From: VRUE01 sp963695835
GTDB taxonomy: Bacteria; Actinomycetota; Thermoleophilia; Solirubrobacterales; 70-9
NCBI GenBank assembly: GCA_963695835.1
Contig: CAVOHR010000001.1
Span: forward strand, 1,178,001 to 1,242,000
DNA: 64,000 nucleotides
Reading direction: 5' to 3'
Shown: positions 1 to 7,656 of the stretch, in pieces
How positions within the stretch are numbered: position 1 is the stretch's first letter
Layout of the letters: every line of letters starts with the position of its first letter
Translations under genes and position numbers: made by a program
Notes under the pieces: model-generated
What the model saw: the letters and a program-made list of their open reading frames with translations, nothing else
Told to the model about the DNA's origin: nothing
Database searches by the model: none

Positions 1-458
1 ACTTTCGCTTCTGGCTGCTGGCGGCGCTGGGGATCATGCTCGACGCCAGCGCGATCTTCCAGGTGCTGACCTTCTTCGTCTTCGGCGCGCTGATCGTCGC
101 CACCGGCTTCGACCACAGCATCCCGCCGCTGGTCGTCTTCGTCGCCTTCGCTCTGCTGGTCGCCAGGCCCCTTGCGGTCCAGCTCTCCTTCGTCCGCACC
201 GGCATCCCCCGGGCGCAGAAGGCGTTCATGGCCTGGTTCGGGCCGAAGGGCGTCGCCTCGATGCTGTTCGCGCTGTTCGTGCTGAAGTCGCAGGTCGGGG
301 AAGGCGAGCTGATCTTCGACGTCGCCGCGATCACGATCCTCTCCTCGATCGTCGCCCACGGCCTCACCGACACCGTCGGCGCCCGCTGGATGGCGCGCCG
401 GGTCGGGCTGAGCGAGGAGGGCGAGGGCGGCCCCCTGGGGCACGCCGGCCTCGACTGA
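1..458 (+). CDS. Cation:proton antiporter (NhaP/KefB-like), C-terminal part
   Basis: Only the last ~152 codons are present; the reading frame is open from base 3 and the 5' end lies outside the window. The segment is very hydrophobic, with four or five membrane helices, and carries the motif GPKGVASML, typical of CPA-type monovalent cation/proton antiporters. It then ends in a short charged cytoplasmic tail (SEEGEGG). The family exchanges Na+ or K+ for H+ across the inner membrane. Substrate cannot be told from this fragment. The next gene is convergent, 7 bases away. Confidence 0.8.
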   Translation, partial: FRFWLLAALGIMLDASAIFQVLTFFVFGALIVATGFDHSIPPLVVFVAFALLVARPLAVQLSFVRTGIPRAQKAFMAWFGPKGVASMLFALFVLKSQVGEGELIFDVAAITILSSIVAHGLTDTVGARWMARRVGLSEEGEGGPLGHAGLD

Positions 459-465
459 GCGCGGC

Positions 466-2829
466 TCAGCCGGCCTGCGGCCTGCGGCGCGCCGGCGCTC
501 GCCCGGGCGGCTGCGCCGGGCGCTCCCCGGCGGCGGCCGGCGCGGGGGCCGGCAGGCGAACCGGCTCGGCGGCGTCGACCGTCACCCGTTCCTCGAAGTG
601 GCGGATCGTCAGCGGCTCGCCGTCGAGCAGGGTGTAGACGGCGCCGCCGCCGTCGACCTCGACCCCGAGCCGGCTGCCCCGCCAGCGCAGGCGGAAGGCC
701 AGCCTGGTGAGGCGCTCGGGCAGGCGCGGAGCGAAACGCAGCTCGCCGCCGTAGTCGCGCATCCCGCCGAAGCCGGCGACGGCGGCGATCCAGGCGCCGG
801 CAAGCGAGGCGATGTGGAGGCCGTCGCGGACGTTGTGCTCGAGGTCGTCGAGGTCCATCAGCGCCGCCTCGCCGAAGTAGTCGTAGGCCAGCTCGAGCTG
901 GCCGACCTCGGCCGCGATCACCGCCTGGGTGCAGGCGGAGAGCGAGGAGTCGCGCACGGTGAGCGGCTCGTAGTAGGCGAAGTTGCGCGCCTTCTGCTCG
1001 GCGCTGAAGGCGTCGCCGCGCACGTACATCGCCAGCACCAGGTCGGCCTGCTTGACGACCTGCTTGCGGTAGAGGTCGAAGTAGGGGAAGTGGAGCAGCA
1101 GCGGGTAGTCGTCGGGCCCGGTCGCGGCGAAGTCCCAGCGGGCGTGCTCGGTGAAGCCCTCGGACTGCGGGTGGACGCCCAGCTCCTCGTCGTAGACGAC
1201 GACGATCGCCGCCGCGGCGTCGCGCCAGGAGGCGGTTTCCTCCTCGTCGACGCCGAGCTCCGCGGCGCGGTCCGGATGGCGCTCCGCCGCCTGCACCGCC
1301 GCGCGCAGGTTCTGCTGCGCCATCAGGTTGGTGTAGACGTTGTTGTCGGCGACCGCGCTGTACTCGTCGGGGCCGGTGACGCCGTCGATGCGGAAGCTGC
1401 CGGACGGATGGTGGTGGCCGAGCGAGCGCCACAGCCGCGCCGTTTCGACCAGCAGCTCGATCCCGGCATCGCGTTCGAAGTCCTCGTCGCCGCTCGCCGC
1501 CTGGTAGCGGCTGACGGCGGCGGCGACGTCGGCGCCGATGTGGAAGGCGGCGGTGCCGGCCGGCCAGTAGGCCGAGCACTCGTCGCCGCTGATCGTCCGC
1601 CAGGGGAAGACGGCGCCGGCGAGGCCGAGCTGCCCGGCCCGCTCGCGGGCCCGCCCGAGCGTGTCGCGGCGCCAGCGCAGCGCCGCGGCGCATGCATCCG
1701 GGGCGGTGTAGGTGAGGACGGGGAGGACGTAGGACTCGGTGTCCCAGAAGCAGTGGCCGTCGTAGCCGGGGCCGGTCAGGCCCTTGGCGGCGATCGCCCG
1801 GCCCTCGCCGCGGGCGCCCGCCTGGAGGGTGTGGAAGAGCGCGAAGCGCACCGCCTGCTGCAGCTCGGCGTCGCCGTCCAGCTCGACGTCGGCGCCGGCC
1901 CAGAACTCGTCGAGGTAGGAACGCTGCTCGGCCTCCAGGCTCTGCCAGCCGGTGTGGCGAGCCTCGGCGACCGCGGCGGCCACCTGGTCGCGCACGGCCG
2001 GCACCGAGCGCTCCGCCGACCAGCCGTAGGCGATGAACTTGGTCAGCTGCAGGCGGTCGCCCGCCTCGACGTCGGCGGTGACGGTGACCCGGGCCAGGTC
2101 CTCCCAGGTCTGCGCCGGGTCGAAGCGGGTGTCCCCGGGGCCGTCGACCAGGTGGTCCATCGCGGCGGCGGCCCGCAGGCCGCTGGACCTGGTCGAGTGC
2201 ACCAGCACCGCTTCGCCGCCCGCCGCGCTCGCGGTCTCGAAGGCGAGCGGCGATTCGAGGGCCGCGGCGGCGCGCGGGTCGGCGGAGGCGGCGGGGCGCG
2301 GCTCGTTGGCGACCAGCTCCGACTGCACGACGAGCCTCGCGCTCTCCTCCAGCGGTTCGACTTCGTAGTGGATCGCGGCGACGGCGCGCTGGGTGAAGGA
2401 GACGAGCCGCTGCGAGACGACCCGCACCGCCTGGCCGGCGGGAGAGCGCCAGACCGTCTCGCGGCGCAGGGTCCCGGCGCGCAGGTCGAGCAGGCGCTCG
2501 TGGCTCAGCAGCTCGCCGTAGCGGACGTCGAACGGCGAGTCGTCGACCAGCAGGCGGAGGATCTTGCCGTTGGTCATGTTGACGGCCGCCTCGCCCGCCT
2601 CGGGGTAGCCGTAGCCGGCCTCGGCGTAGGGGAGGGGGCGGACCTCCCAGAAGGCGTTCAGGTAGGTGCCCGGCAGCGCGTGCGGCTCGCCCTCGTCGAG
2701 GTTGCCCCGCAGCCCGAGGTGGCCGTTGGCCAGGGCGAAGACCGACTCCGACTGGGCCAGCAGGTCCAGCTCGAGGCTGGTCTCGCGGACCGCCCACGGC
2801 TCGATCGTGAAGGCCGGGTGGCTGATCAT
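466..2829 (-). CDS. Glycoside hydrolase family 65 disaccharide phosphorylase
   Basis: A 787-residue cytoplasmic enzyme of the maltose/trehalose/kojibiose phosphorylase family, which splits an alpha-glucosyl disaccharide with phosphate into beta-glucose-1-phosphate and glucose. Visible motifs are HCFWDTESYVLP in the (alpha/alpha)6 barrel and VTGPDEY, whose Glu (about residue 489) is the general acid of the family. Length matches the family. The ATG overlaps the stop of the upstream HAD gene by four bases (ATGA), so the two are translationally coupled. The pairing makes sense: the phosphorylase product is the substrate of a beta-phosphoglucomutase. Which disaccharide is used (trehalose, maltose or kojibiose) is not resolved. 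Confidence 0.93.
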   Translation of the reverse strand: MISHPAFTIEPWAVRETSLELDLLAQSESVFALANGHLGLRGNLDEGEPHALPGTYLNAFWEVRPLPYAEAGYGYPEAGEAAVNMTNGKILRLLVDDSPFDVRYGELLSHERLLDLRAGTLRRETVWRSPAGQAVRVVSQRLVSFTQRAVAAIHYEVEPLEESARLVVQSELVANEPRPAASADPRAAAALESPLAFETASAAGGEAVLVHSTRSSGLRAAAAMDHLVDGPGDTRFDPAQTWEDLARVTVTADVEAGDRLQLTKFIAYGWSAERSVPAVRDQVAAAVAEARHTGWQSLEAEQRSYLDEFWAGADVELDGDAELQQAVRFALFHTLQAGARGEGRAIAAKGLTGPGYDGHCFWDTESYVLPVLTYTAPDACAAALRWRRDTLGRARERAGQLGLAGAVFPWRTISGDECSAYWPAGTAAFHIGADVAAAVSRYQAASGDEDFERDAGIELLVETARLWRSLGHHHPSGSFRIDGVTGPDEYSAVADNNVYTNLMAQQNLRAAVQAAERHPDRAAELGVDEEETASWRDAAAAIVVVYDEELGVHPQSEGFTEHARWDFAATGPDDYPLLLHFPYFDLYRKQVVKQADLVLAMYVRGDAFSAEQKARNFAYYEPLTVRDSSLSACTQAVIAAEVGQLELAYDYFGEAALMDLDDLEHNVRDGLHIASLAGAWIAAVAGFGGMRDYGGELRFAPRLPERLTRLAFRLRWRGSRLGVEVDGGGAVYTLLDGEPLTIRHFEERVTVDAAEPVRLPAPAPAAAGERPAQPPGRAPARRRPQAG

Positions 2830-3587
2830 CGCCCGCTCAGCAGCTCGGCGAGGTCGGAGACGACGATCGTCGCGCCGTGCTCGCGCAGCGCCTCGCCGTG
2901 GTCGGCGCCGAGCCGGTTCACCCCGACCACGCAGCCGAACTCGCCGGCCCGTCCCGCTTCGACCCCCGAGAGGGCGTCCTCGAAGACGGTCGCCGCGGCG
3001 GGCTCGACCCCGAGCGCCCTCGCTGCCGCCAGGAAGGTGTCGGGGGCCGGCTTGCCGGCGAGCTTCTCGCGCGCCGCGACCCTGCCGTCGACCCGCTCCT
3101 CGAACAGCTCCTCGATCCCGGCCGCCCTCAGGACCTCCTGGCAGTTGGCGCTCGAGGAGACGACCGCGCGGCGCAGTCCCGCGTCCCGGGCCGCCTCGAC
3201 GAAGCGCACCGAGCCCGGGTAGGCCTCGACGCCGTCGTGGCGCAGCAGCTCCAGCACCAGCTCGTTCTTGCGGTTGCCGAGGCCGCAGACGGTCTCGGCG
3301 TCCGGCGGATCCCCGGGCGTGCCCTCGGGCAGCTCGATCCCGCGCGAGGCGAGGAAGGAGCGCACGCCGTCGTAGCGCGGCTTGCCGTCGACGTAGTCGT
3401 CGTAGTCCTCGCCGGCGTCGAACTCGACGAGCTCCTCGCCGCGCTGCTCGGCGCGCGCCCGCAGGTAGGCGTCGAACATCCGCTTCCAGGCCTTCGCGTG
3501 GACCTTCGCGGTCTCGGTGAGGACGCCGTCGAGGTCGAACAGGCAGGCTTCGATGCCGTCGGGCAGGTTCGGCGCCGGCGATCCCAT
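2826..3587 (-). CDS. HAD-family beta-phosphoglucomutase-like enzyme
   Basis: 253 residues, HAD subfamily I. The N-terminal FDLDGVLTET (Asp18 nucleophile, Asp20) is the beta-phosphoglucomutase/phosphatase signature; VVSSSANC is motif II, and VFEDALSGVEAGRAG is motif III. In GH65 clusters this protein converts beta-glucose-1-phosphate to glucose-6-phosphate, feeding glycolysis. It is first in a two-gene operon with the GH65 phosphorylase (four-base overlap). Upstream, a TAGGCT box lies 8 bases before the ATG on this strand with no Shine-Dalgarno sequence, suggesting a nearly leaderless message. A trehalose-phosphatase role is a less likely alternative. Confidence 0.88.
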   Translation of the reverse strand: MGSPAPNLPDGIEACLFDLDGVLTETAKVHAKAWKRMFDAYLRARAEQRGEELVEFDAGEDYDDYVDGKPRYDGVRSFLASRGIELPEGTPGDPPDAETVCGLGNRKNELVLELLRHDGVEAYPGSVRFVEAARDAGLRRAVVSSSANCQEVLRAAGIEELFEERVDGRVAAREKLAGKPAPDTFLAAARALGVEPAAATVFEDALSGVEAGRAGEFGCVVGVNRLGADHGEALREHGATIVVSDLAELLSGR

Positions 3588-3725
3588 CGCCGCTCAGCCT
3601 ATTGCGCAAGCCGGACCCGGTCGTCACCGGGCTGCTCCTGGCGCGGAGGGCGCAGCATCGGCACGAGTAGCCCTCGTACCGCTCGGGTCACGAGCTCGGC
3701 CGTGAAGCGGCACGCTGTGCGGGGG

Positions 3726-4118
3726 TCACCAAAGCGTGTCGACTGACCCGAACGCCTGCATCGCGTCGTCGGCGGTCACGAGCGTCAGGTCGAGCTCGAG
3801 GGCGGTGGCGACGAGGAAGCGATCCGCCGGGTCCTCCGACTCGAAGCCCTCGAGTGCCTCGCTGCGCAGGGCGATGCCGTGGGTCAGCGGCGCCGCCGTC
3901 GGCGCCGATCTCCGCAGGGCGTCGAGAACCCACTCGCTCGGAGACGGCGTCAGCGCGATCCGGCCCTTGCGGGCGAGGACCAGGGTCTCCCAGGTCGAGA
4001 TCGGCGAGAGGAACAGCTCGCTCTGGCGGCTGGCGATCCCGGTCTCCGCAGCGGCTGAGATCCGCTCCGGGTCGAGGAGTCGCCAGAGCCAGACGTGGGT
4101 GTCGAGCAGGAGCCTCAC
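3726..4118 (-). CDS. vapC: PIN-domain toxin, VapC family
   Basis: 130 residues with GTG start. The protein begins VRLLLDTHVWLW, placing the first catalytic Asp at residue 6; other acidic positions are Glu44 (STWE), Asp96/Asp99 (EDPADRF) and Asp117/118 (TADD). Together these form the Mg2+-dependent RNase site of PIN toxins. It closely follows the antitoxin, with the GTG overlapping its TGA by four bases. The longer open frame upstream is just the antitoxin in another phase, so the GTG start is preferred. VapC toxins cut tRNA or rRNA when free of antitoxin; the target here is unknown. Confidence 0.9.
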   Translation of the reverse strand: MRLLLDTHVWLWRLLDPERISAAAETGIASRQSELFLSPISTWETLVLARKGRIALTPSPSEWVLDALRRSAPTAAPLTHGIALRSEALEGFESEDPADRFLVATALELDLTLVTADDAMQAFGSVDTLW

Positions 4119-4354
4119 CCACGCAGGGCTTGCCACTCGCCCGGCTCGCTCGCCGGGGCGATCAGATCTCCGTGGATCTCGCCCCGGTCTCGCATCGCTC
4201 CGAGCCAATCCTCGGAGCGCCCCGGCTTCACCGGGGTGAGCTGAGCGACGGGTTTGTCGCGCTTGGTGATCAGGATCGGCTCGCCGGATGCACCGACCTC
4301 GTCGAGCAGGCGCAGGCAGGTCTGCTTGAACTCGCCGGCGGGGATCGTTCGCAT
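4115..4354 (-). CDS. vapB: Antitoxin, Phd/YefM-like (VapB)
   Basis: 79 residues. The start MRTIPAGEFKQTCLRLLDEV and the strand LITKRDKPVAQLTPV are typical of Phd/YefM-fold antitoxins, which bind DNA through the N-terminus and wrap the toxin with the C-terminus. The acidic, flexible C-terminal third fits the toxin-binding tail. First gene of a two-gene operon with the PIN toxin. A TAGGCT promoter box ends six bases before the ATG, so the transcript is probably leaderless. The ~140 bp to the divergent ATPase gene form a shared promoter region. Confidence 0.88.
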   Translation of the reverse strand: MRTIPAGEFKQTCLRLLDEVGASGEPILITKRDKPVAQLTPVKPGRSEDWLGAMRDRGEIHGDLIAPASEPGEWQALRG

Positions 4355-4360
4355 GAGGGG

Positions 4361-4366
4361 AGCCTA
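4361..4366 (-). promoter_or_regulatory. -10 box of vapBC, leaderless spacing
   Basis: On the minus strand TAGGCT is followed by six bases and the vapB ATG. With a normal -10 to start distance, transcription would begin at the ATG itself. No Shine-Dalgarno sequence is present. Confidence 0.5.
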
Positions 4367-4468
4367 CCATGGACACTGGACATGGACAGCGCGCGATTGA
4401 CCGTCGTATCGAGCAGCGGCTCGGCCACGTCGATCAGGACGATGGCTGTATCGCTCTTGCGATATCTA

Positions 4469-4490
4469 AAGTATCGCTATTTGTATACTT
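4469..4490 (+). promoter_or_regulatory. Leaderless promoter and inverted repeat before the AAA ATPase
   Basis: TATACT at 4484-4489 ends six bases before the ATG at 4496, the spacing of a leaderless transcript. It overlaps a perfect 6-bp inverted repeat, AAGTAT / ATACTT, separated by ten bases, a plausible operator site. The local sequence is clearly AT-rich compared with the rest of the window. Confidence 0.5.
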
Positions 4491-4495
4491 CAGCG

Positions 4496-5617
4496 ATGGC
4501 GATAAGTCTCGACGCCAACCCCTTCGTCTACTCCCGACCGGTCTCCCCGGAGCAGATAATCGACCGCGAGGACGAGCTCGACCGGATGCTCGAGCTCGTC
4601 CAGGTTGGGCAGGCCGTGCGCCTCGAGGCGCCACGCCGGTATGGCAAGACGACCCTGCTGGGAAGGCTCGCCTTGGAGGCCGGGAAGCAGGGAATCGCAG
4701 CCGCGTCCGTCGACTTCTCGACCGTCTACTCGATTTCCGACGCGGCGGCCCGGATCGCAGCTGCGTACCGCGGGCTCCAGGGACCCACGAGACGGGTTGC
4801 CGGCGAGGCGCTGCGGGCGCTGCGCATCGGCCTCAGCGCCGGACCGGTCTCGGCCTCGACGGCCCCGGCGGATGGCTCCCTGGAGCGAGACCTGATCGAG
4901 TTGCTCGATCTTCCCGCCCGCATCTTCGCCCGCACCGGCTCGAGGACGCTCGTCCTCTTCGACGAGTTTCAGGATCTGCTCTCGCTGCGTGGGGGGCTTG
5001 ACGGGCTGGTGCGCAGTCGCATCCAGCACCACGGCGACGCGGCCAGCTACGTCTTCGCCGGTTCGCAGACCTCGCTCCTTCGAGAGCTCTTCGCCGATCG
5101 CGAGAGACCGATGTACGGACAGGCGCAGCCGATCGAGCTGCATCCGCTGCCGCAGGACGCGCTGGCCACCTTCGTGAGCGACCGCTTCGAGCGCGCCGGG
5201 GTGGGCATCGAGCCGATCCTCGACACGTACCTTGGCTTGGTCGCCGGACACCCGCAGCGAGCGATGCTTGTCGCCCACCACCTCTGGCGCGCTTTCGCGC
5301 AGACGGCCGAGCCCCTGGCCGCCGTCGATCGAGCGATCGAGGAGGCGTTCGCGGAGCTCGAGGAGCCGTTCGAGGCCGTACTGCAGACCCTGCGCCCGGC
5401 CGAACGGGCTGTCCTGGCATTCCTCGCCCGCAATCGATCGAGCCTCTACGCGCGGTCGACGCTCGACCAGCTGGGGCTCGGCAAGTCCCAGGCGCGCCGA
5501 GCGGTTCTCTCGCTCGGGGAGCGTGGGCATCTGCGGTCGGTGGGACGAGGTCGCTGGACCTTCGTCGACCCGCTTCTTGCCGAATGGCTTCGGGGCGCCT
5601 TCTCGCCCGGTGCGTGA
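4496..5617 (+). CDS. AAA ATPase of the archaeal-ATPase type with C-terminal winged helix
   Basis: 373 residues. The N-terminus (NPFVYSRPVSPEQIIDREDELDRML) is the usual entry to these STAND-like P-loop ATPases. Walker A is EAPRRYGKTTLL (Lys51), Walker B is LVLFDEFQDL (Asp157-Glu158), and a sensor-like FAGSQTSLLREL follows. The last ~70 residues form a winged-helix domain (ERAVLAFLARNRSSLYARSTLDQLGLGKSQARRAVLSL). Such proteins are often accessory-region ATPases of unknown biological role. The ATG at 4496 is chosen because the conserved protein starts there and a -10 box lies just upstream; earlier in-frame codons read through the vapBC promoter. It ends 22 bp before the convergent sdhE stop. 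Confidence 0.82.
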   Translation: MAISLDANPFVYSRPVSPEQIIDREDELDRMLELVQVGQAVRLEAPRRYGKTTLLGRLALEAGKQGIAAASVDFSTVYSISDAAARIAAAYRGLQGPTRRVAGEALRALRIGLSAGPVSASTAPADGSLERDLIELLDLPARIFARTGSRTLVLFDEFQDLLSLRGGLDGLVRSRIQHHGDAASYVFAGSQTSLLRELFADRERPMYGQAQPIELHPLPQDALATFVSDRFERAGVGIEPILDTYLGLVAGHPQRAMLVAHHLWRAFAQTAEPLAAVDRAIEEAFAELEEPFEAVLQTLRPAERAVLAFLARNRSSLYARSTLDQLGLGKSQARRAVLSLGERGHLRSVGRGRWTFVDPLLAEWLRGAFSPGA

Positions 5618-5639
5618 GCGCCTCGGTAATCAGGCGGGA

Positions 5640-6557
5640 TCAGGCTGCGGCAGTCGCGGCGAGGCGCTCCTCGACCCAGCCGGTCGAGGCGATGTGCTTG
5701 CTCATCCCGAGCTGCTTCGGCTCGGCGCCGAGCGCCAGGCCGACCAGCTGCGGCAGGTGCAGCACCGCGAGGCCGAGGTCGCGGTTGACGACCTTCGCCG
5801 CCTCGGGCTGCTGCATGTCGAGGTTGAGGTGGCAGAGCGGGCAGGGGGTGACCAGGCAGTCGGCGCCGGCGTCGAGCGCGTCGCCGACGTGGGTGCCCGC
5901 CTGCCGCAGCGAGGTCTCGCGGTTCATCGTGATCACCGGGAAGCCGCAGCACTTGCGGGCGCCGTCGTACTCGACGATCTCGCCGCCGAGGGTCTCGATC
6001 ACCTGCTCGAGGTAGATGTCGCGGTCGGGATGCTCCTCGTAGCCGAGGCGCTCCTTCGGCCGCACCACGTAGCAGCCGTAGAAGGGGCCGACGCGGAGGC
6101 CGGAGAGCGGTCGCTTCACCTGGGCGGCGAGGCGGTCGAGACCGTAGTCCTCGACCAGCAGCCAGAGGAAGTTCTTGTTGGTGAAGCCGTCCTTGTTCTT
6201 CTCGTAGGAGAGGCCCTGCCCGCTCAGCACCTCGTTGATGTGGGCGCGGTAGGAGGCGTCGGCGTCGAGGCGCTGCCGGCACTCGGACTGGGCGCCCTGG
6301 CAGGTCGAGCAGATGTTCATCATCGCCAGCCCCGTCTGCTGGGCGAGGGCGAAGGTGCGGGCGTTGAGCGTGTCGGCCAGCTCCTGGTTGTGCTCGGCGA
6401 TGACGCCGGCGCCGCAGCAGTTGGCGCGGTCGAGTTCGACCAGCTCGATCCCGAGCCGGTCGGCGACCAGGGCCATCGAGCCGTGCAGCTCCGGGGTGAA
6501 GCCGCGCGAGACGCAGCCCGGCCAGTAGGCGACCTTGATCTTCTCGCCGCTACTCAT
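5640..6557 (-). CDS. sdhE: Succinate dehydrogenase subunit E (HdrB-like, CCG domains)
   Basis: 305 residues with two cysteine-rich CCG modules of the heterodisulfide-reductase B type: first C-(X)n-CCGAG-(X)n-CSTC, then YGC-(X)n-CCGFP-(X)n-CPLC. In type E succinate:quinone reductases this subunit replaces the heme-b membrane anchors and carries electrons towards quinone, probably through a noncubane [4Fe-4S] cluster and amphipathic contact with the membrane. Its ATG overlaps the end of sdhB by eight bases, and it is last in sdhA-sdhB-sdhE. It must not be confused with the flavinylation factor also called SdhE. HdrB homology is clear; physiological direction and acceptor are inferred. Confidence 0.85.
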   Translation of the reverse strand: MSSGEKIKVAYWPGCVSRGFTPELHGSMALVADRLGIELVELDRANCCGAGVIAEHNQELADTLNARTFALAQQTGLAMMNICSTCQGAQSECRQRLDADASYRAHINEVLSGQGLSYEKNKDGFTNKNFLWLLVEDYGLDRLAAQVKRPLSGLRVGPFYGCYVVRPKERLGYEEHPDRDIYLEQVIETLGGEIVEYDGARKCCGFPVITMNRETSLRQAGTHVGDALDAGADCLVTPCPLCHLNLDMQQPEAAKVVNRDLGLAVLHLPQLVGLALGAEPKQLGMSKHIASTGWVEERLAATAAA

Positions 6558-7656
6558 GCACAGCCTCCTCCTGGTCGCCTTCCTCGCCCCTGATGTACAG
6601 GTTGAATTCTTCGCCGTGCTCCTCGGCGTGCTTGTAGATCGCCTTGACCTCGTCCTGGGCGTTGCCGGGAAGCTTGTGGTGCGGGGCGATCCACCTGCCG
6701 CGTACCTTGCCGGTCTTGATCGTGCGGAATATCGTCGGCAGCGCACCGAGGATTTCCTTGATCGCCCTCTTGCTGGGTTTCAGCTTGCCCTTGACACCGA
6801 AGGCGAGCGACTCTCTCGGCAGGGCGACCTCGTCGAGCGTCCCCTTCTTCTCGATGATCTTGACGAAGGCGAGCTCGTGATGGTGGCCGCTGTTGGGGTC
6901 CTCGATGCCCTCCTCGCCGGCTTTACGCCGCAGGCGCATGATCTGGTCCATCGGCGCCACGCCCTTCGGGCAGGCGTCGACGCAGCTGAAGCAGTGGGTG
7001 CAGTCGTAGATGCCGTGCGGGTCCTCGGCCAGGTCGTGGAGGCGCTCCCTGGTCTCGGCGTCGCGCGGGTCGCCGACGAAGCGGTAGGCCTTGGCCAGGG
7101 CGGCCGGGCCGACGAAGTCGGGGTCGGCTTCCATCGAGAGGCAGGAGGAGACGCAGGCGCCGCACTGGATGCAGGCCATCGACTGAGTGATGTCGATCAT
7201 CGAGTCGGGCTCGACGATGTACTCGCGCTCGGGAGGCGCGCCGTGCGGGAGGAGCCAGGGGGTGACGCGGCGGATCTTGGTCCAGTGCGTCGACTCCATG
7301 TCGGTGATCAGGTCCTTGACCACCGGCATGTTTCCCATCGGCTCGATGACGATCGTGGCGTTCTCTGCATCCCCGCCGACCGCGCTCGCCTTCTTTTCGG
7401 CCAACGCCTGGGCCTCGCCGATCTGGGTCTTGCAGCCGAGGCCGGACTGGCCGTTGATCTTCATCCCGCAGGAGCCGCAGATCGCGGCGCGGCAGGAGCA
7501 GCGAACCGAGAGCGAGCCGTCGTCGCGGTCCTTGGCCTGGAGGATCCCGTCGAGGACCGAGAGCGAGGGGTCGAGCTCGACCTTGAACTCCTCCCAGTAG
7601 GGCCCCTCGCCGCTCTCCGGCTGGAATCTGCGGACTTTGATCTTGTACTCCGCCAT
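6550..7656 (-). CDS. sdhB: Succinate dehydrogenase iron-sulfur subunit
   Basis: 368 residues, longer than classical SdhB (about 240), as usual for the type E enzyme. The ferredoxin domain has CSCRAAICGSCGMKINGQ (2Fe-2S, near residues 50-68). The C-terminal domain has CIQCGACVSSC and CTHCFSCVDACPKG, ligands for 4Fe-4S and a further cluster. It transfers electrons from the flavoprotein to SdhE. Start and stop overlap with neighbours (TGATG with sdhA, 8 bp with sdhE), showing a tightly coupled operon. The C-terminal ~100 residues beyond the second cluster motif have no obvious motif. Confidence 0.92.
   Translation of the reverse strand: MAEYKIKVRRFQPESGEGPYWEEFKVELDPSLSVLDGILQAKDRDDGSLSVRCSCRAAICGSCGMKINGQSGLGCKTQIGEAQALAEKKASAVGGDAENATIVIEPMGNMPVVKDLITDMESTHWTKIRRVTPWLLPHGAPPEREYIVEPDSMIDITQSMACIQCGACVSSCLSMEADPDFVGPAALAKAYRFVGDPRDAETRERLHDLAEDPHGIYDCTHCFSCVDACPKGVAPMDQIMRLRRKAGEEGIEDPNSGHHHELAFVKIIEKKGTLDEVALPRESLAFGVKGKLKPSKRAIKEILGALPTIFRTIKTGKVRGRWIAPHHKLPGNAQDEVKAIYKHAEEHGEEFNLYIRGEEGDQEEAVHE

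Noticed and set aside
598..3222. An 874-codon open frame antisense to the GH65 and HAD genes
   Set aside because: Same cause; the sense strand encodes conserved enzymes with catalytic motifs.
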